A stretch of 64,000 bases of DNA from Aeromicrobium sp. 9AM (GTDB lineage Bacteria > Actinomycetota > Actinomycetes > Propionibacteriales > Nocardioidaceae), in contig NZ_LR733303.1 of assembly GCF_902506105.1 (NCBI RefSeq), positions 930,001-994,000 on the forward strand. Reading direction: 5' to 3'. How positions within the stretch are numbered: the first letter of the stretch is position 1; each line of letters begins with the position of its first letter. The translations under genes were made by a program, and so were the position numbers. The notes beneath the pieces were generated by a model. That model made no database searches and had not been told where the DNA came from. It was given only the letters and a program-made list of their open reading frames with translations. Below are positions 7,852 to 16,902 of this stretch, in pieces.

Positions 7852-8577
7852 ATGCCGATCGACGATCCTGAGGTCTTCGCGAGCCTCGCCGAGTCCTTGG
7901 CCGAGGCGGACGGCGTGCCGGAGACGATCGAGCAAATCGTCGCGTACGCCGTCGAGGCGATCGACACGGCGTACGGCGGCATTACGCTCATCGAGCCCGG
8001 TGGCCGGTTCACTACCGTCGGCGCCACCCATGGTTCGGTCGCGGAGGCTGACCACATCCAGTACGAGCTCGGCGAGGGCCCGTGCGTCGACGCTGCCGCG
8101 GAGTCCAAGATCGTCGTGTCGTCCTACATCGCCACCGACGAGCGGTGGCCGCAGTGGGGACCGAAGGCCAGTGGTCTCGGCTTCAACAGCGTCATCTCCG
8201 CTGAGCTCCACGCCCGCGGCCGGCGCATTGGCGCCCTGAACCTCTACGGCGCCTCGGAGGCCACGTTCACTCCTGAGGACATCGCCTTGGCGGCGCTGTT
8301 CGCACGCCAGGGCGCGCTCGCGCTGGGCTACGCCCGCACCGAGGAGGGCCTGCGTGAGGCTCTCGAGACACGTACGGTCATCGGCCAGGCTCAGGGACTG
8401 CTCATGGAGCGGTTCGGGATCGACGCCGACCGTGCGTTCTCGACCCTTCGGCGCTACTCGCAGCACCACAACATCAAGCTCAAGGCGTTGTGTCACCAGC
8501 TCGTCGAGACGCGCGCGCTGCCGGCGCAGGACCCGAGCGACGTGATGCAGCCCGAAGCGCTGTCCGAACCGGCGTGA
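7852..8577 (+). CDS. GAF and ANTAR domain-containing response regulator
   Basis: The 241-residue protein has a GAF domain (about residues 15-165, with IDTAYGGITLIEPGGRFTTVG and GEGPCVDAAAE) followed by an ANTAR domain (about residues 170-230, with TRTVIGQAQGLLMERFGIDADRAF). ANTAR domains bind paired RNA hairpins and cause transcription antitermination; GAF domains sense small molecules or redox state. GAF-ANTAR proteins are frequent in Actinobacteria, including mycobacterial Rv1626-like regulators. The ATG at 7852 follows a strong GGAGGTGGGAG site; an upstream in-frame ATG at 7807 has none. No partner kinase is adjacent. Confidence 0.9.
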   Translation: MPIDDPEVFASLAESLAEADGVPETIEQIVAYAVEAIDTAYGGITLIEPGGRFTTVGATHGSVAEADHIQYELGEGPCVDAAAESKIVVSSYIATDERWPQWGPKASGLGFNSVISAELHARGRRIGALNLYGASEATFTPEDIALAALFARQGALALGYARTEEGLREALETRTVIGQAQGLLMERFGIDADRAFSTLRRYSQHHNIKLKALCHQLVETRALPAQDPSDVMQPEALSEPA

Positions 8578-8644
8578 CCGAGGTCGCCGGACGGGTTGGG
8601 CGAAAGGTCTACGCAACCCGCTCCTCGGCGATAGGTTCGGGCGC

Positions 8645-9229
8645 GTGTCACAACCTGTCGCCTCTGCCGCCGCCCCTCGCCGCCGATTGATCGTGCTGGG
8701 GGTCGGTGCACTCGTCCTGGCGGTCGCGGCGGTCCTGCTGCTGCGGGTCGTCACTGCAGATCACGGGCGCCTGGTCACCGACACCGAGGGATCCGATAGG
8801 CCCTCCAGCACAGAGGGTCCTCATCTGCCTGGCCGTGATCGCTTCCACGTCGCGTACGCCGGAAGCCTCTGCATCGAGCACACCAGCGTCGCGACCATCA
8901 CCTCGATCGAGCCGCGTGATGCCCACGGCGGGCTCGAGGTGTCAGCATTCTCGGTCTTCCAGCGTCCGGCAGATCACGCGGTTGGTGACGAACCGGGTGA
9001 TCGGCTGGGCGACATGCCCGACTACTTCGGTGGCCCTACCGTCGGCAGCGTGTGCAAGAAAGGGCCGCTCGAGGAGATCGCGCTCGAGTTCTACAAGCCG
9101 GGCCGGCGGGATGCCTGGGCGAGCGACTTCACGGTGCACTACGTCGCGGACGGGCACGCGCGCACGACGAACATCCAGATGGGCGTGGCGATGTGCGAGA
9201 AGAAGGGCTGCAACCCCTTCAAGGTCTGA
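8645..9229 (+). CDS. Hypothetical membrane-anchored protein
   Basis: The 194-residue protein starts at GTG 8645. A basic N-terminus (APRRR) precedes a single membrane segment (LIVLGVGALVLAVAAVLLLRVV), and the rest is predicted to face outward. The outer domain has four cysteines (SLCIEH, GSVCKKG, AMCEKKGC), which could form disulphides. No known domain is recognised. It converges with the small membrane-protein gene at 9239-9544. Confidence 0.6.
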   Translation: MSQPVASAAAPRRRLIVLGVGALVLAVAAVLLLRVVTADHGRLVTDTEGSDRPSSTEGPHLPGRDRFHVAYAGSLCIEHTSVATITSIEPRDAHGGLEVSAFSVFQRPADHAVGDEPGDRLGDMPDYFGGPTVGSVCKKGPLEEIALEFYKPGRRDAWASDFTVHYVADGHARTTNIQMGVAMCEKKGCNPFKV

Positions 9230-9238
9230 CCGGCCGCG

Positions 9239-9544
9239 TCAGAACGTACGGTTGCCGGCTCCACGCCAGTTGATCTTCGCCAGCCCGCGACTGACGAGAA
9301 AGCCGACCGTCAGCAAGGTGACGTAGAACCAGGCCTGCGCGGCGCTGAACCCCGGCCCGGGCCCGTCCTCGTCGATGATCGCCGACGTGATGAACACGCC
9401 GAGCACTGCCAGGACGTACAGGATCATCTCGATCGTGAGGTACGCCGACTGTGAGCCGGTCGAGACGCGGAGGTCTCCGAGGTCGCGGGTGTCGCCGTCG
9501 TCATCGCGGCGGCGTTGTGGTTCGAGCGGTTCGTTGGCGGACAT
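9239..9544 (-). CDS. Small two-TM membrane protein
   Basis: The 101-residue protein has a charged N-terminus (EPLEPQRRRDDDGDTRDLGDL) and two hydrophobic segments (IEMILYVLAVLGVFITSAII and AWFYVTLLTVGFLVSRGLA). AGAGGTG precedes the ATG at a suitable distance. Proteins of this layout are common next to miaB in this bacterial group, but no function is known. It is transcribed away from miaB. Confidence 0.65.
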   Translation of the reverse strand: MSANEPLEPQRRRDDDGDTRDLGDLRVSTGSQSAYLTIEMILYVLAVLGVFITSAIIDEDGPGPGFSAAQAWFYVTLLTVGFLVSRGLAKINWRGAGNRTF

Positions 9545-9657
9545 CGTGCACCTCTTTCAAACGGAGCCGCGCCGGGACTCGGCGAGCCGTCAGGAGGTGT
9601 ACCCGAGTCGTGCTGCGCGAAACGATGCCGACAACCTCCACGTACGATTGACCAGTC

Positions 9658-11121
9658 ATGACGAAGACCTATGAAGTGCGCACGTACGGCTGCCAGATGA
9701 ACGTGCACGACAGCGAGCGGCTGTCGGGCCTGCTGGAGACCGCCGGCTACGCGAAGGCTGAAGAGGGCACGCCAGACTTGGTCGTGTTCAACACCTGCGC
9801 CGTGCGCGAGAACGCCGACAACAAGCTCTACGGCAACCTGGGCCACATCGCGTCGGTCAAGGAGCAGAACCCCGGCATGCAGATCGCCGTCGGCGGCTGC
9901 CTCGCGCAGAAGGATCGCGACACGATCACGAAGCGCGCGCCTTATGTCGACGTCGTCTTCGGCACGCACAACATCGGCTCGCTGCCGGTCCTGCTGGAGC
10001 GCGCCCGCATCGCCGAGGAGTCGCAGGTCGAGATCCTCGAGTCGCTCGAGGTCTTCCCGTCGACGCTGCCGACCAAGCGCGACTCGGTGTTCGCCGCGTG
10101 GGTGTCGATCAGCGTCGGCTGCAACAACACCTGCACGTTCTGCATCGTCCCGAGCCTGCGCGGCAAGGAGAAGGACCGCCGTCCGGGCGAGATCCTCGCC
10201 GAGATCGAGGCGCTCGTCGCCGACGGCGTCGTCGAGGTCACCCTGCTGGGCCAGAACGTCAACTCGTACGGCGTGGAGTTCGGCGATCGTCAGGCGTTCG
10301 GCAAGCTGCTGCGGGCGTGCGGCGACATCGAGGGACTCGAGCGCGTACGTTTCACCAGCCCGCACCCCAAGGACTTCACCGACGACGTCATCGCCGCGAT
10401 GGCCGAGACGCCCAACGTCATGCCCCAGCTGCACATGCCGCTGCAGTCAGGCTCCGATCGCGTGCTCAAGGCGATGCGCCGGTCATACCGGCAGGAGAAG
10501 TTTCTCGGCATCATCGACCGCGTACGTGCCGCGATGCCGGAAGCCGCGATCACGACCGACATCATCGTGGGCTTCCCAGGCGAGACCGAGGAGGACTTCG
10601 TCGAGACGATGGAGGTCGTGCGCAAGGCGCGGTTCACCAGCGCGTTCACGTTCCAGTACTCCCAGCGGCCCGGCACGCCCGCCGCGGACCTGCCCGATCA
10701 GCTGCCCAAGGCAGTCGTGCAGGAGCGCTACGACCGGCTCATCGAGGTCGTCAACGAGGTCGCGTGGGACGAGGCGCGCAAGCAGGAGGGTCAGGTCGTC
10801 GAGCTGCTCGTCGCCGACCACGAGGGCAAGAAGGACGGCGCCACCCACCGCCTCACGGGGCGCGCCCGCGACAACCGGCTGGTGCACTTCGTGCCCGGCG
10901 ACCACGCCGTACGCCCGGGGGACATGGTCGAGGTGCGCATCACGTACGCGGCTCCGCACCACCTCGTGAGCGACGACGAGCCGATCTCCTTCCGGCGTAC
11001 GCCCGCCGGCGACGCCTGGGAGTCGCGCCAGGGCAGGACCGAGGTGCGATCGGTCGGACTCGGCATGCCGACACTGGGCGTCCCGGCGCCCCTGCCGCCC
11101 GCCGAGGCATGCGCGATCTGA
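9658..11121 (+). CDS. miaB: tRNA-2-methylthio-N6-dimethylallyladenosine synthase MiaB
   Basis: MiaB is a radical-SAM methylthiotransferase that adds a methylthio group to i6A37 of tRNAs. The 487-residue protein has the N-terminal UPF0004 domain ([14 protein letters not shown], with further cysteines in [10 protein letters not shown] and GGCLAQKD) for the second Fe-S cluster. It also has the radical-SAM motif C-x3-C-x2-C as [13 protein letters not shown] and a C-terminal TRAM domain. Its partner miaA, which makes the substrate, lies 6 kb downstream. The C-terminus is somewhat long and proline-rich. Confidence 0.96.
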   Translation: MTKTYEVRTYGCQMNVHDSERLSGLLETAGYAKAEEGTPDLVVFNTCAVRENADNKLYGNLGHIASVKEQNPGMQIAVGGCLAQKDRDTITKRAPYVDVVFGTHNIGSLPVLLERARIAEESQVEILESLEVFPSTLPTKRDSVFAAWVSISVGCNNTCTFCIVPSLRGKEKDRRPGEILAEIEALVADGVVEVTLLGQNVNSYGVEFGDRQAFGKLLRACGDIEGLERVRFTSPHPKDFTDDVIAAMAETPNVMPQLHMPLQSGSDRVLKAMRRSYRQEKFLGIIDRVRAAMPEAAITTDIIVGFPGETEEDFVETMEVVRKARFTSAFTFQYSQRPGTPAADLPDQLPKAVVQERYDRLIEVVNEVAWDEARKQEGQVVELLVADHEGKKDGATHRLTGRARDNRLVHFVPGDHAVRPGDMVEVRITYAAPHHLVSDDEPISFRRTPAGDAWESRQGRTEVRSVGLGMPTLGVPAPLPPAEACAI

Positions 11122-11137
11122 GGCGAAGGGGCAGCCG

Positions 11138-11899
11138 GTGGACGAGCCATTTCACGACTCGTTCGACGATGGGCCCCTCGACCGGGGCCGCTGGTTGCCG
11201 CACTACCTGCCGCACTGGAGCTCTTGTGCTGAGTCCGCGGCGACGTACGAGGTGCTGGACTCCGAGCTGCGGTTGAGCATCCCGCACGATCAAGGGCTCT
11301 GGTGCGCAGACACCCACGCCAAGCCGTTGCGGGTCTCTGGAGTCCAGTCGGGTGCCTTTTCGGGACCGGTCGGCAGCACCGTCGGCCAGCAGCCGTTCGC
11401 CGACGACCAGGTCGTACGCGAGGAGCAGCCCGCGTGGTGGGGCTGGACTCCCGAGCACGGCCGCATCGAGGTGCGAGCCCGGATGGAGCTGTCCGAGACC
11501 TCGATGGCGTCGGTGTGGATGATCGGGCTCGAGGACAGCCCGGAACGGTGCGGGGAGATCTGCCTGTTCGAGGTGTTCGGCAACACGATCGCCGCGGACG
11601 GCGCACGTGCTGACGTCGGCACCGGCGTGCACCCGTTCCGGGATCCGTCGCTCGTCGAGGAGTTCTCCGCCGAGCCGCAGGACATCGACATGCGCGCGTC
11701 GCACTCGTACGCCGTCGAGTGGCGTCCAGACGGCATCGACTTCCTGCTCGATGGGCGGGTGGTGCGCCGGTCGTCGCAGTCACCCAGCTATCCGATGCAG
11801 ATGATGATCGCCGTGTTCGACTTCCCCGATCCAGGCTCCGAGCCGACGCACGTGCCCGTGCTGGCTGTCGAGGACGTACGCGGCGAAACGCTGCGGTAA
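11138..11899 (+). CDS. Glycoside hydrolase family 16-like protein with altered catalytic motif
   Basis: The 253-residue protein resembles the GH16 laminarinase/lichenase jelly-roll: WGWTPEHGRIEVRARM, ASVWMIGLED, HSYAVEWRPDGIDFLLDGRVVRR and MQMMIAVFDFP are all in GH16 order. The catalytic motif E-x-D-x-(x)-E appears as E140-I-C-L-F-E145: both glutamates are kept but the central aspartate is cysteine. There is no signal peptide, which is unusual for GH16. It may be inactive or act on an unusual substrate. The GTG start at 11138 follows miaB by 16 bases, so the two may be co-transcribed. Confidence 0.75.
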   Translation: MDEPFHDSFDDGPLDRGRWLPHYLPHWSSCAESAATYEVLDSELRLSIPHDQGLWCADTHAKPLRVSGVQSGAFSGPVGSTVGQQPFADDQVVREEQPAWWGWTPEHGRIEVRARMELSETSMASVWMIGLEDSPERCGEICLFEVFGNTIAADGARADVGTGVHPFRDPSLVEEFSAEPQDIDMRASHSYAVEWRPDGIDFLLDGRVVRRSSQSPSYPMQMMIAVFDFPDPGSEPTHVPVLAVEDVRGETLR

Positions 11900-12019
11900 C
11901 CCGCTGAAATGTGCCCGCGATCAAATCGTCACCTGCAGACCGTTGCGCATGTCAACGATCTGGGCGCAGGATGAGGAGCCTTCTGCTCGACCGAGCAGTA
12001 ACTCTATTTGGGGGGACAC

Positions 12020-13630
12020 ATGCGCAAGACCTTGCTCTCTGCGGCAGCGACGATCTCGCTGACCGCATTGGTGCTCTCGGTGCCATCGGTGGCGCAGGCG
12101 AAGACCGCCTCGCCGGCCGCCGGCACCACGATCGACTGGGGGACGTGCGCCAGCGCCGGGCTCCAGGCCCGTGGCGCCCAGTGCGCCAAGATCCCGGTGC
12201 CACTCGACTACAAGAAGCCGAACGGCACGAAGATCAAGATCGCGATCTCCCGGATCAAGCACACGGTGCCTGACAGCCAGTACCAAGGCGTCATGCTCGT
12301 CAACCCCGGCGGCCCCGGTGGCTCGGGACTGACGTTGTCGGTGCTGGGGGAGTACGTCCCCAAGGACGCCGGCAAGGCATACGACTGGATCGGCTTCGAC
12401 CCGCGCGGCGTGGGCTCGAGCGAGCCGGCCGTCTCCTGCGACCCTAACTACGCGGGCTACAACCGCCCGCCGTACGTCCCGACGACTCGCAGCATCGAGC
12501 GCGCCTGGTTCAAGAAGACCAACGCGTACACGAAGGCCTGCGACGCCAAGAACGGCAAGATCCTCGACCACCTGACGACGATCGAGTCCGCCAAGGACAT
12601 GAACTCGATCCGCAAGGCCCTCGGCGCCTCCAAGATCAACTACTACGGGTTCTCCTACGGCACCTACCTCGGTCAGGTCTTCGCGACGCTCTACCCCGAC
12701 AAGCTGCGCCGGGTCGTGTTCGACGGCACGGTCGACCCCCGCGGAGTCTGGTACAAGGCCAACCTCGACCAGGATGTCGCGTTCGACCGCAACATCAACA
12801 TCTGGTTCGGGTGGCTGGCCAAGCACGACAGCACCTATCACCTCGGCGCCACCAAGGCCAAGGTCAGCAAGCTGTTCTACGCGACGCAGAAGAAGCTCTA
12901 CGCCAACCCGGTCCAGGCCTCGGGCGGCAAGCTCGGTGGCAGCGAGTGGACCGACGCGTTCCTCTACGCCGGCTACTACCAGTCGACGTGGCTGGACCTC
13001 GCTGACACCTTCTCGAAGTTCATCAACGACAACGACGTCGATGCTCTTGAGGCGTCCTACCTCGATGCGAGCGGCTACGGCGACGACAACGGATATGCCG
13101 TCTATCTCGGCGTGCAGTGCACTGACGTGTCCTGGCCGCAGAGCTGGCGCACGTGGGCGCGCGACAACTGGGCCATCCACGCGATCGCACCGTTCGAGAC
13201 CTGGTCGAACGCCTGGTACAACGAGCCGTGCCGCCACTGGCCGGCCAAGTCGCACACCCCCGTCAAGGTCACCGGCAAGCACGTCAAGAGCCTGCTGATG
13301 ATCAACGAGACCCTGGACGCGGCGACCCCGTTCCCGGGCAGCCTCGAGGTCCGCAAGCGCTTCCCGGCCGCGAGCCTGATCGCCGTGCCCGGTGGCACGA
13401 CGCACTCCAACTCGCTCAACGGCAACGCCTGCGTCGACGACGCGATCGCCGACTACCTGCTGACCGGTGCCAAGCCGGCCCGCAAGTCCGGCAACCGCCC
13501 GGATCTCAACTGCGCGGCGCTCCCGCAGCCCGAGCCCGAGGCCGCAGCGAAGATGCAGGCGCAGGAGCGGTCCGCCGCCCCGGCCGGCATCACCCGGTTG
13601 GACCTGCAGAAGGAATCGCTGGTCCGCTAG
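12020..13630 (+). CDS. Secreted alpha/beta-hydrolase, TAP-like (tripeptidyl aminopeptidase family)
   Basis: The 536-residue protein has a signal peptide (MRKTLLSAAATISLTALVLS...AQA), an alpha/beta-hydrolase core with the oxyanion-loop GGPGGSG and nucleophile elbow GFSYGTYLG, and a C-terminal TAP-like domain (LLMINETLDAATPFPGSLEVRKRF and GGTTHSNSLNG) that supplies the Asp and His. Related Streptomyces SlpD/SlpE and Tap enzymes remove tripeptides from secreted proteins. The ATG at 12020 follows a strong GGGGGGA site. A strong terminator lies just downstream. Confidence 0.92.
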   Translation: MRKTLLSAAATISLTALVLSVPSVAQAKTASPAAGTTIDWGTCASAGLQARGAQCAKIPVPLDYKKPNGTKIKIAISRIKHTVPDSQYQGVMLVNPGGPGGSGLTLSVLGEYVPKDAGKAYDWIGFDPRGVGSSEPAVSCDPNYAGYNRPPYVPTTRSIERAWFKKTNAYTKACDAKNGKILDHLTTIESAKDMNSIRKALGASKINYYGFSYGTYLGQVFATLYPDKLRRVVFDGTVDPRGVWYKANLDQDVAFDRNINIWFGWLAKHDSTYHLGATKAKVSKLFYATQKKLYANPVQASGGKLGGSEWTDAFLYAGYYQSTWLDLADTFSKFINDNDVDALEASYLDASGYGDDNGYAVYLGVQCTDVSWPQSWRTWARDNWAIHAIAPFETWSNAWYNEPCRHWPAKSHTPVKVTGKHVKSLLMINETLDAATPFPGSLEVRKRFPAASLIAVPGGTTHSNSLNGNACVDDAIADYLLTGAKPARKSGNRPDLNCAALPQPEPEAAAKMQAQERSAAPAGITRLDLQKESLVR

Positions 13631-13640
13631 CCGTACGACG

Positions 13641-13672
13641 ATGGGCCGCCCCGATCACTCGGGGCGGCCCAT
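13641..13672 (+). terminator. Intrinsic terminator after the TAP-like gene
   Basis: A perfect 14-bp stem (ATGGGCCGCCCCGA and its complement) with a TCAC loop lies 10 bases after the stop codon. It may serve both strands, because the converging gene at 13691-13975 ends close by. Confidence 0.85.
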
Positions 13673-13690
13673 TCGGCGTTGTTGTCGCGC

Positions 13691-13975
13691 TCAGGAGTCT
13701 GCGCGCGACAGCCACCGCGGCGTCGTCAGGACTCCGAGCAGGTTCAAGGGGAGCCACAGCGTCGCGTAGGCGATCAGCAGAGCCCGTATCGAGCCGTCCG
13801 GACCGAACTTCTGGGCGGCGACGAACAACGACCCCAACGCGACCACCACGACGACCGCCCGGCCGGCCAGCCAGAGGCGCGGATGACGTGGATGGCTCTC
13901 CGGAGTATTCATGATGGCGCCGATCGACAGGATCGTCACGCCGACGGCGATGTTCTGAACGAGTGTGTTCCCCAC
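13691..13975 (-). CDS. Small hypothetical membrane protein
   Basis: The protein (94 residues from GTG 13975) has three hydrophobic segments (VQNIAVGVTILSIGAIM, LAGRAVVVVVALGSLFVAA, IRALLIAYATLWLPLNLLGVL). It is not recognised. It converges on the TAP-like gene, sharing the strong hairpin at 13641-13672. An internal ATG (MNTPESHP) at about 13912 is an alternative start. Confidence 0.55.
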   Translation of the reverse strand: MGNTLVQNIAVGVTILSIGAIMNTPESHPRHPRLWLAGRAVVVVVALGSLFVAAQKFGPDGSIRALLIAYATLWLPLNLLGVLTTPRWLSRADS

Positions 13976-14049
13976 GACGTGGAAACTATCAGCGACGGGG
14001 GAGTGGTGACAGGCTGATTGTGTCTCCGGACGACGTGAGGATGGACACC

Positions 14050-14607
14050 ATGACGATCAAGGACGACCTGCACGCCAAGCTCAAGGCGAGCCGAGCCGTG
14101 ATGCTGGCGAGGGTCGAAGGCCTCAGCGAGTACGACATGCGGCGCCCGATGACGCCGACCGGCACCAACCTGCTCGGGATGATCAAGCACCTGGTCGGTG
14201 TCGAGCAGGTCTACTTCGGCGACTCGTTCGACCGGCCCCCGCCCGACACCCTCCCGTGGAACGAGGACGGCTCGGTCTGGGAGGGTGCCGACATGTGGGC
14301 CACGGCCGACGAGTCGAGTGACTACATCCTTGACCTGTACGCGCGGGCGTGCTCGCACAGCGACGCAACGATCGACGCGCTCGACCTCGACACCCCGGGC
14401 CGGGTGCCGCACTGGCCCTCGCCCGACACGACGCTGGGCTACCTGCTGGTGTGGGTGCTCGAAGACACGGCGCACCACGCAGGCCACGCTGATATCTGCC
14501 GCGAGCTGATCGACGGGAGCACGGGGTCAGACACCGCGACCAGCAACACCGACTGGTCGACGTACCTGGATCGCATCCAGGCCGCGGCTGACAGTTTCCG
14601 GTCCTGA
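14050..14607 (+). CDS. DinB family protein (DUF664)
   Basis: The 185-residue protein is a DinB/YfiT-like four-helix bundle: LLGMIKHLVGVEQVYFG supplies the first metal-site histidine and LVWVLEDTAHHAGHADICRELIDG the C-terminal histidines. Members of this family include thiol-dependent transferases that use bacillithiol or mycothiol; Actinobacteria make mycothiol. The substrate is unknown. The ATG at 14050 has GAGGATGG upstream; an ATG three codons earlier is possible. The next gene starts two bases after its stop. Confidence 0.85.
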   Translation: MTIKDDLHAKLKASRAVMLARVEGLSEYDMRRPMTPTGTNLLGMIKHLVGVEQVYFGDSFDRPPPDTLPWNEDGSVWEGADMWATADESSDYILDLYARACSHSDATIDALDLDTPGRVPHWPSPDTTLGYLLVWVLEDTAHHAGHADICRELIDGSTGSDTATSNTDWSTYLDRIQAAADSFRS

Positions 14608-14609
14608 CC

Positions 14610-15011
14610 ATGGTGTGGAGGCTGCCGCGCGTACGCCGCGACCGCGATGTGCGCGACGCCATGAAGGGCCGCGCGAACTTCGCCGTGCACACGTCGGTCA
14701 CGATGATCGCGGCGTGTCTGTGGGACTGCGGCGAGGACGAGCTGGCCGAGCGGGCCCTCGCGATGAGTGCAGACGATCACGCGGCGATCCAACGCATCCA
14801 GGCTGTCTACGAGGATCGGAACTACCCGCTCCCTGTAGAAGGCCAACGGATCACGCATCGGCACGTGGCCGCACTTGCGGCGGTCGCCTACTTCGAAGGT
14901 TCACTCCGGCCGTTGGCACGGGCGCGGAGGCGTCCCGAGAAGCAGCGTCCTGTGCGGTTCACTCCGGACCCTCCAAGTCCGCTCGGCGAATATTTGAGGA
15001 GAAGTAGTTGA
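14610..15011 (+). CDS. Hypothetical protein
   Basis: The 133-residue protein is not recognised. It is very rich in arginine at both ends (WRLPRVRRDRDVRDAMKGR and ARARRRPEKQRPVRF) with an alpha-helical middle (VTMIAACLWDCGEDELAERALAMSADDHAAIQRI). It follows the DinB gene by two bases and may be co-translated. It is a probable small basic soluble protein. Confidence 0.5.
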   Translation: MVWRLPRVRRDRDVRDAMKGRANFAVHTSVTMIAACLWDCGEDELAERALAMSADDHAAIQRIQAVYEDRNYPLPVEGQRITHRHVAALAAVAYFEGSLRPLARARRRPEKQRPVRFTPDPPSPLGEYLRRSS

Positions 15012-15057
15012 CCCCAGACCTTGGCGAGCGGGCTGCACGCGGTGGCAGGATGAGGGC

Positions 15058-15618
15058 ATGGCCATCCGCATCGCCCAGGACCCGCACGCCGACGAGGTCC
15101 TGACCAACGACTCGTTCGCACTGCTCGCCGGGATGCTGCTCGACCAGCAGTTCCCGATGGAGCGCGCCTTCGCAGGGCCGGCGAAGGTGCTCGACCGGTT
15201 CGGCACGCTCGATCCGTCGGCCATCGCCGCGGCTGAGCCTGAGGCGTTCGCCGACCTGTGCGCGACCCCGCCGGCGATCCATCGCTACGGCCGTTCGATG
15301 GCCGGACGCCTGCAGGCGCTGGCCAAGGTCGTCGCCGAGGAGTACGACGGCGACGCGTCACGCATCTGGACCGAGGCCCGCACGGGCGAGGCGTTGATGA
15401 AGCGCCTGCGGGCGCTGCCCGGGTTCGGAGAGCAGAAGGCCAAGATCTTCACGGCGCTGGTGGCCAAGCAGCTCGGCGTCAAGCCTGCCGGGTGGACCAC
15501 GGTCGTGGGTGACTACGGCAAGAAGGGCTACCGCTCGGTCGCTGACGTCGTCGATCCGGACTCGTTGGCCAAGGTGCGCGCGTTCAAGCAGGAGAAGAAG
15601 GCCGCAGCCCGGGCCTGA
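15058..15618 (+). CDS. HhH-GPD family base-excision-like protein
   Basis: The 186-residue protein belongs to the small actinobacterial HhH-GPD group related to endonuclease III and AlkA. It has an N-terminal helical domain (LLAGMLLDQQFPMERAFAGP) and a helix-hairpin-helix segment (RLRALPGFGEQKAKIF). The iron-sulphur cysteines of Nth are absent. Expected action is removal of damaged bases, but activity of this subgroup is unproven. No LexA box is seen nearby. It converges with the membrane protein gene at 15625. Confidence 0.8.
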   Translation: MAIRIAQDPHADEVLTNDSFALLAGMLLDQQFPMERAFAGPAKVLDRFGTLDPSAIAAAEPEAFADLCATPPAIHRYGRSMAGRLQALAKVVAEEYDGDASRIWTEARTGEALMKRLRALPGFGEQKAKIFTALVAKQLGVKPAGWTTVVGDYGKKGYRSVADVVDPDSLAKVRAFKQEKKAAARA

Positions 15619-15624
15619 GCCGGC

Positions 15625-16221
15625 TCAGGCGTCGGATCCACCATCCGAGTACGGCTCGAGCAGCACCGACGGCACCTCGCACGCCGGCGCGCCGAGGAAG
15701 GCGTCGTTCATGCGCAGGTCGATCTCGTTGCCGTGCTCGTCGGTCGGGATGTCGAAGCTCGCCGCCGTCCCGCCGAGCAGGATCTCCTGCGCGTACGCCT
15801 TGCGCGCCTCGACGAGCCGATCCCAGTCCGTCAGCCACTCGTTGCTGGGCGGGTCGCTCGTCAGCAGGTTGCGGGCCTCTTCGCGGATGTCGCGCACCAT
15901 GTCGATCACCGCAGCGTTCTGCTCGAGGATCGACTGCGCCTGACGTGAAGCGCTGCCGTGAATCGGCAGCGACTCGACCGTCGTCGTCATCTGGTCGCAC
16001 TCACTCTCGATGACGGAGATCAGCTCGCTGTCGTCGATCAGGCCCGGCGCGCTGGCGGATCCGGCGGCGATGGCGATCGTCAGCATCGTTGCCCCGGCGA
16101 TCAGGCTGAAGACCATGGCCGCGATCGCGACCCACCTCCATCGCGGCGACACCGGCGGCGGGGGGAACTGCCAGGCGTTCTGCGCTGGTGGATAGCTGGG
16201 CAGCCCCCGGGAGTCGAACAC
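15625..16221 (-). CDS. Hypothetical single-pass membrane protein
   Basis: The 198-residue protein (GTG start) has a proline-rich cytoplasmic N-terminus (YPPAQNAWQFPPPPVSP), a membrane segment (WVAIAAMVFSLIAGATMLTIAIAAG) and an outer helical domain with an EEARNLLTSDPPSNEWLTDW region. No known domain is recognised. It is divergent from the LigB-like gene at 16258. Confidence 0.6.
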   Translation of the reverse strand: MFDSRGLPSYPPAQNAWQFPPPPVSPRWRWVAIAAMVFSLIAGATMLTIAIAAGSASAPGLIDDSELISVIESECDQMTTTVESLPIHGSASRQAQSILEQNAAVIDMVRDIREEARNLLTSDPPSNEWLTDWDRLVEARKAYAQEILLGGTAASFDIPTDEHGNEIDLRMNDAFLGAPACEVPSVLLEPYSDGGSDA

Positions 16222-16257
16222 GGCTCCATCGTGTCACGGCCGGGTAGCCTCTGACCC

Positions 16258-16902
16258 GTGATCCGCGCAGTGGCCGTGTGCCCTCATCCGCCGATGATCA
16301 TCCCCGACATCGCGTCAGGGGCGGTCGACGATCTGACGACGCTGCGTTCTGCCTGCGACGCGGCGGTTTCGACGATCCTGGCGACGGATCCGGAGCGCGT
16401 CGTGGTGCTCGGCGCGGGCGAGCCCGGCGAGGATCGTGACGAGTCGGCCGGCGGGACGTTCGCGCCGTACGGGCTGGAGCTGCACGCCGGTGGCCCTGGC
16501 ACCGGCCTCCCGCTGAGTCTCACCGTCGGCGCGTGGCTGCTGGACCGCGCCGGCTGGGCCGGCCCCCGGACGTACTCGACGGGTGTGCCTGACGTCGGCG
16601 GGCGAGTGGCCCTGCTGGTCATGGCCGACGGCAGCGCCAAGCGGTCGACCTCGGCGCCGGGGTTCTTCGACGACCGGGCGGAGGCGTACGACGCGTCGAT
16701 CGCGACGGCGTTGCGCGACGGTGACTCGGTAGCCCTGGCGTCTCTCGACCTCGATCTGGGCGTCGAGCTGTGGGCCGCCGGCGCGCCGCCGCTGCGCACC
16801 CTCGGGCACATGACGAAGGACGCCGACATCACCGCGAGTCTTCGCGTCGATGTGGCGCCCTTCGGTGTCGGCTACTGGGTGGCCGACTGGGTGCTCGGCT
16901 AG
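16258..16902 (+). CDS. LigB-like (class III extradiol dioxygenase fold) protein
   Basis: The 214-residue protein starts AVCPHPPMIIPDIASGA, the typical opening of the LigB-like family, in which a histidine after C-P is a metal ligand. Proteins of this type are regularly found beside miaA in Actinobacteria; they are conserved but uncharacterised, and aromatic ring cleavage should not be assumed. The body has a DPERVVVLGAG strand and SVALASLDLDLGVELWAAGAPPL. It starts at GTG 16258 and converges with the small antitoxin-like gene. Confidence 0.75.
   Translation: MIRAVAVCPHPPMIIPDIASGAVDDLTTLRSACDAAVSTILATDPERVVVLGAGEPGEDRDESAGGTFAPYGLELHAGGPGTGLPLSLTVGAWLLDRAGWAGPRTYSTGVPDVGGRVALLVMADGSAKRSTSAPGFFDDRAEAYDASIATALRDGDSVALASLDLDLGVELWAAGAPPLRTLGHMTKDADITASLRVDVAPFGVGYWVADWVLG

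Noticed and set aside
11138..11899. Calling this gene an active secreted beta-glucanase
   Set aside because: The catalytic motif is altered and no signal peptide is present, so only GH16-like is justified.
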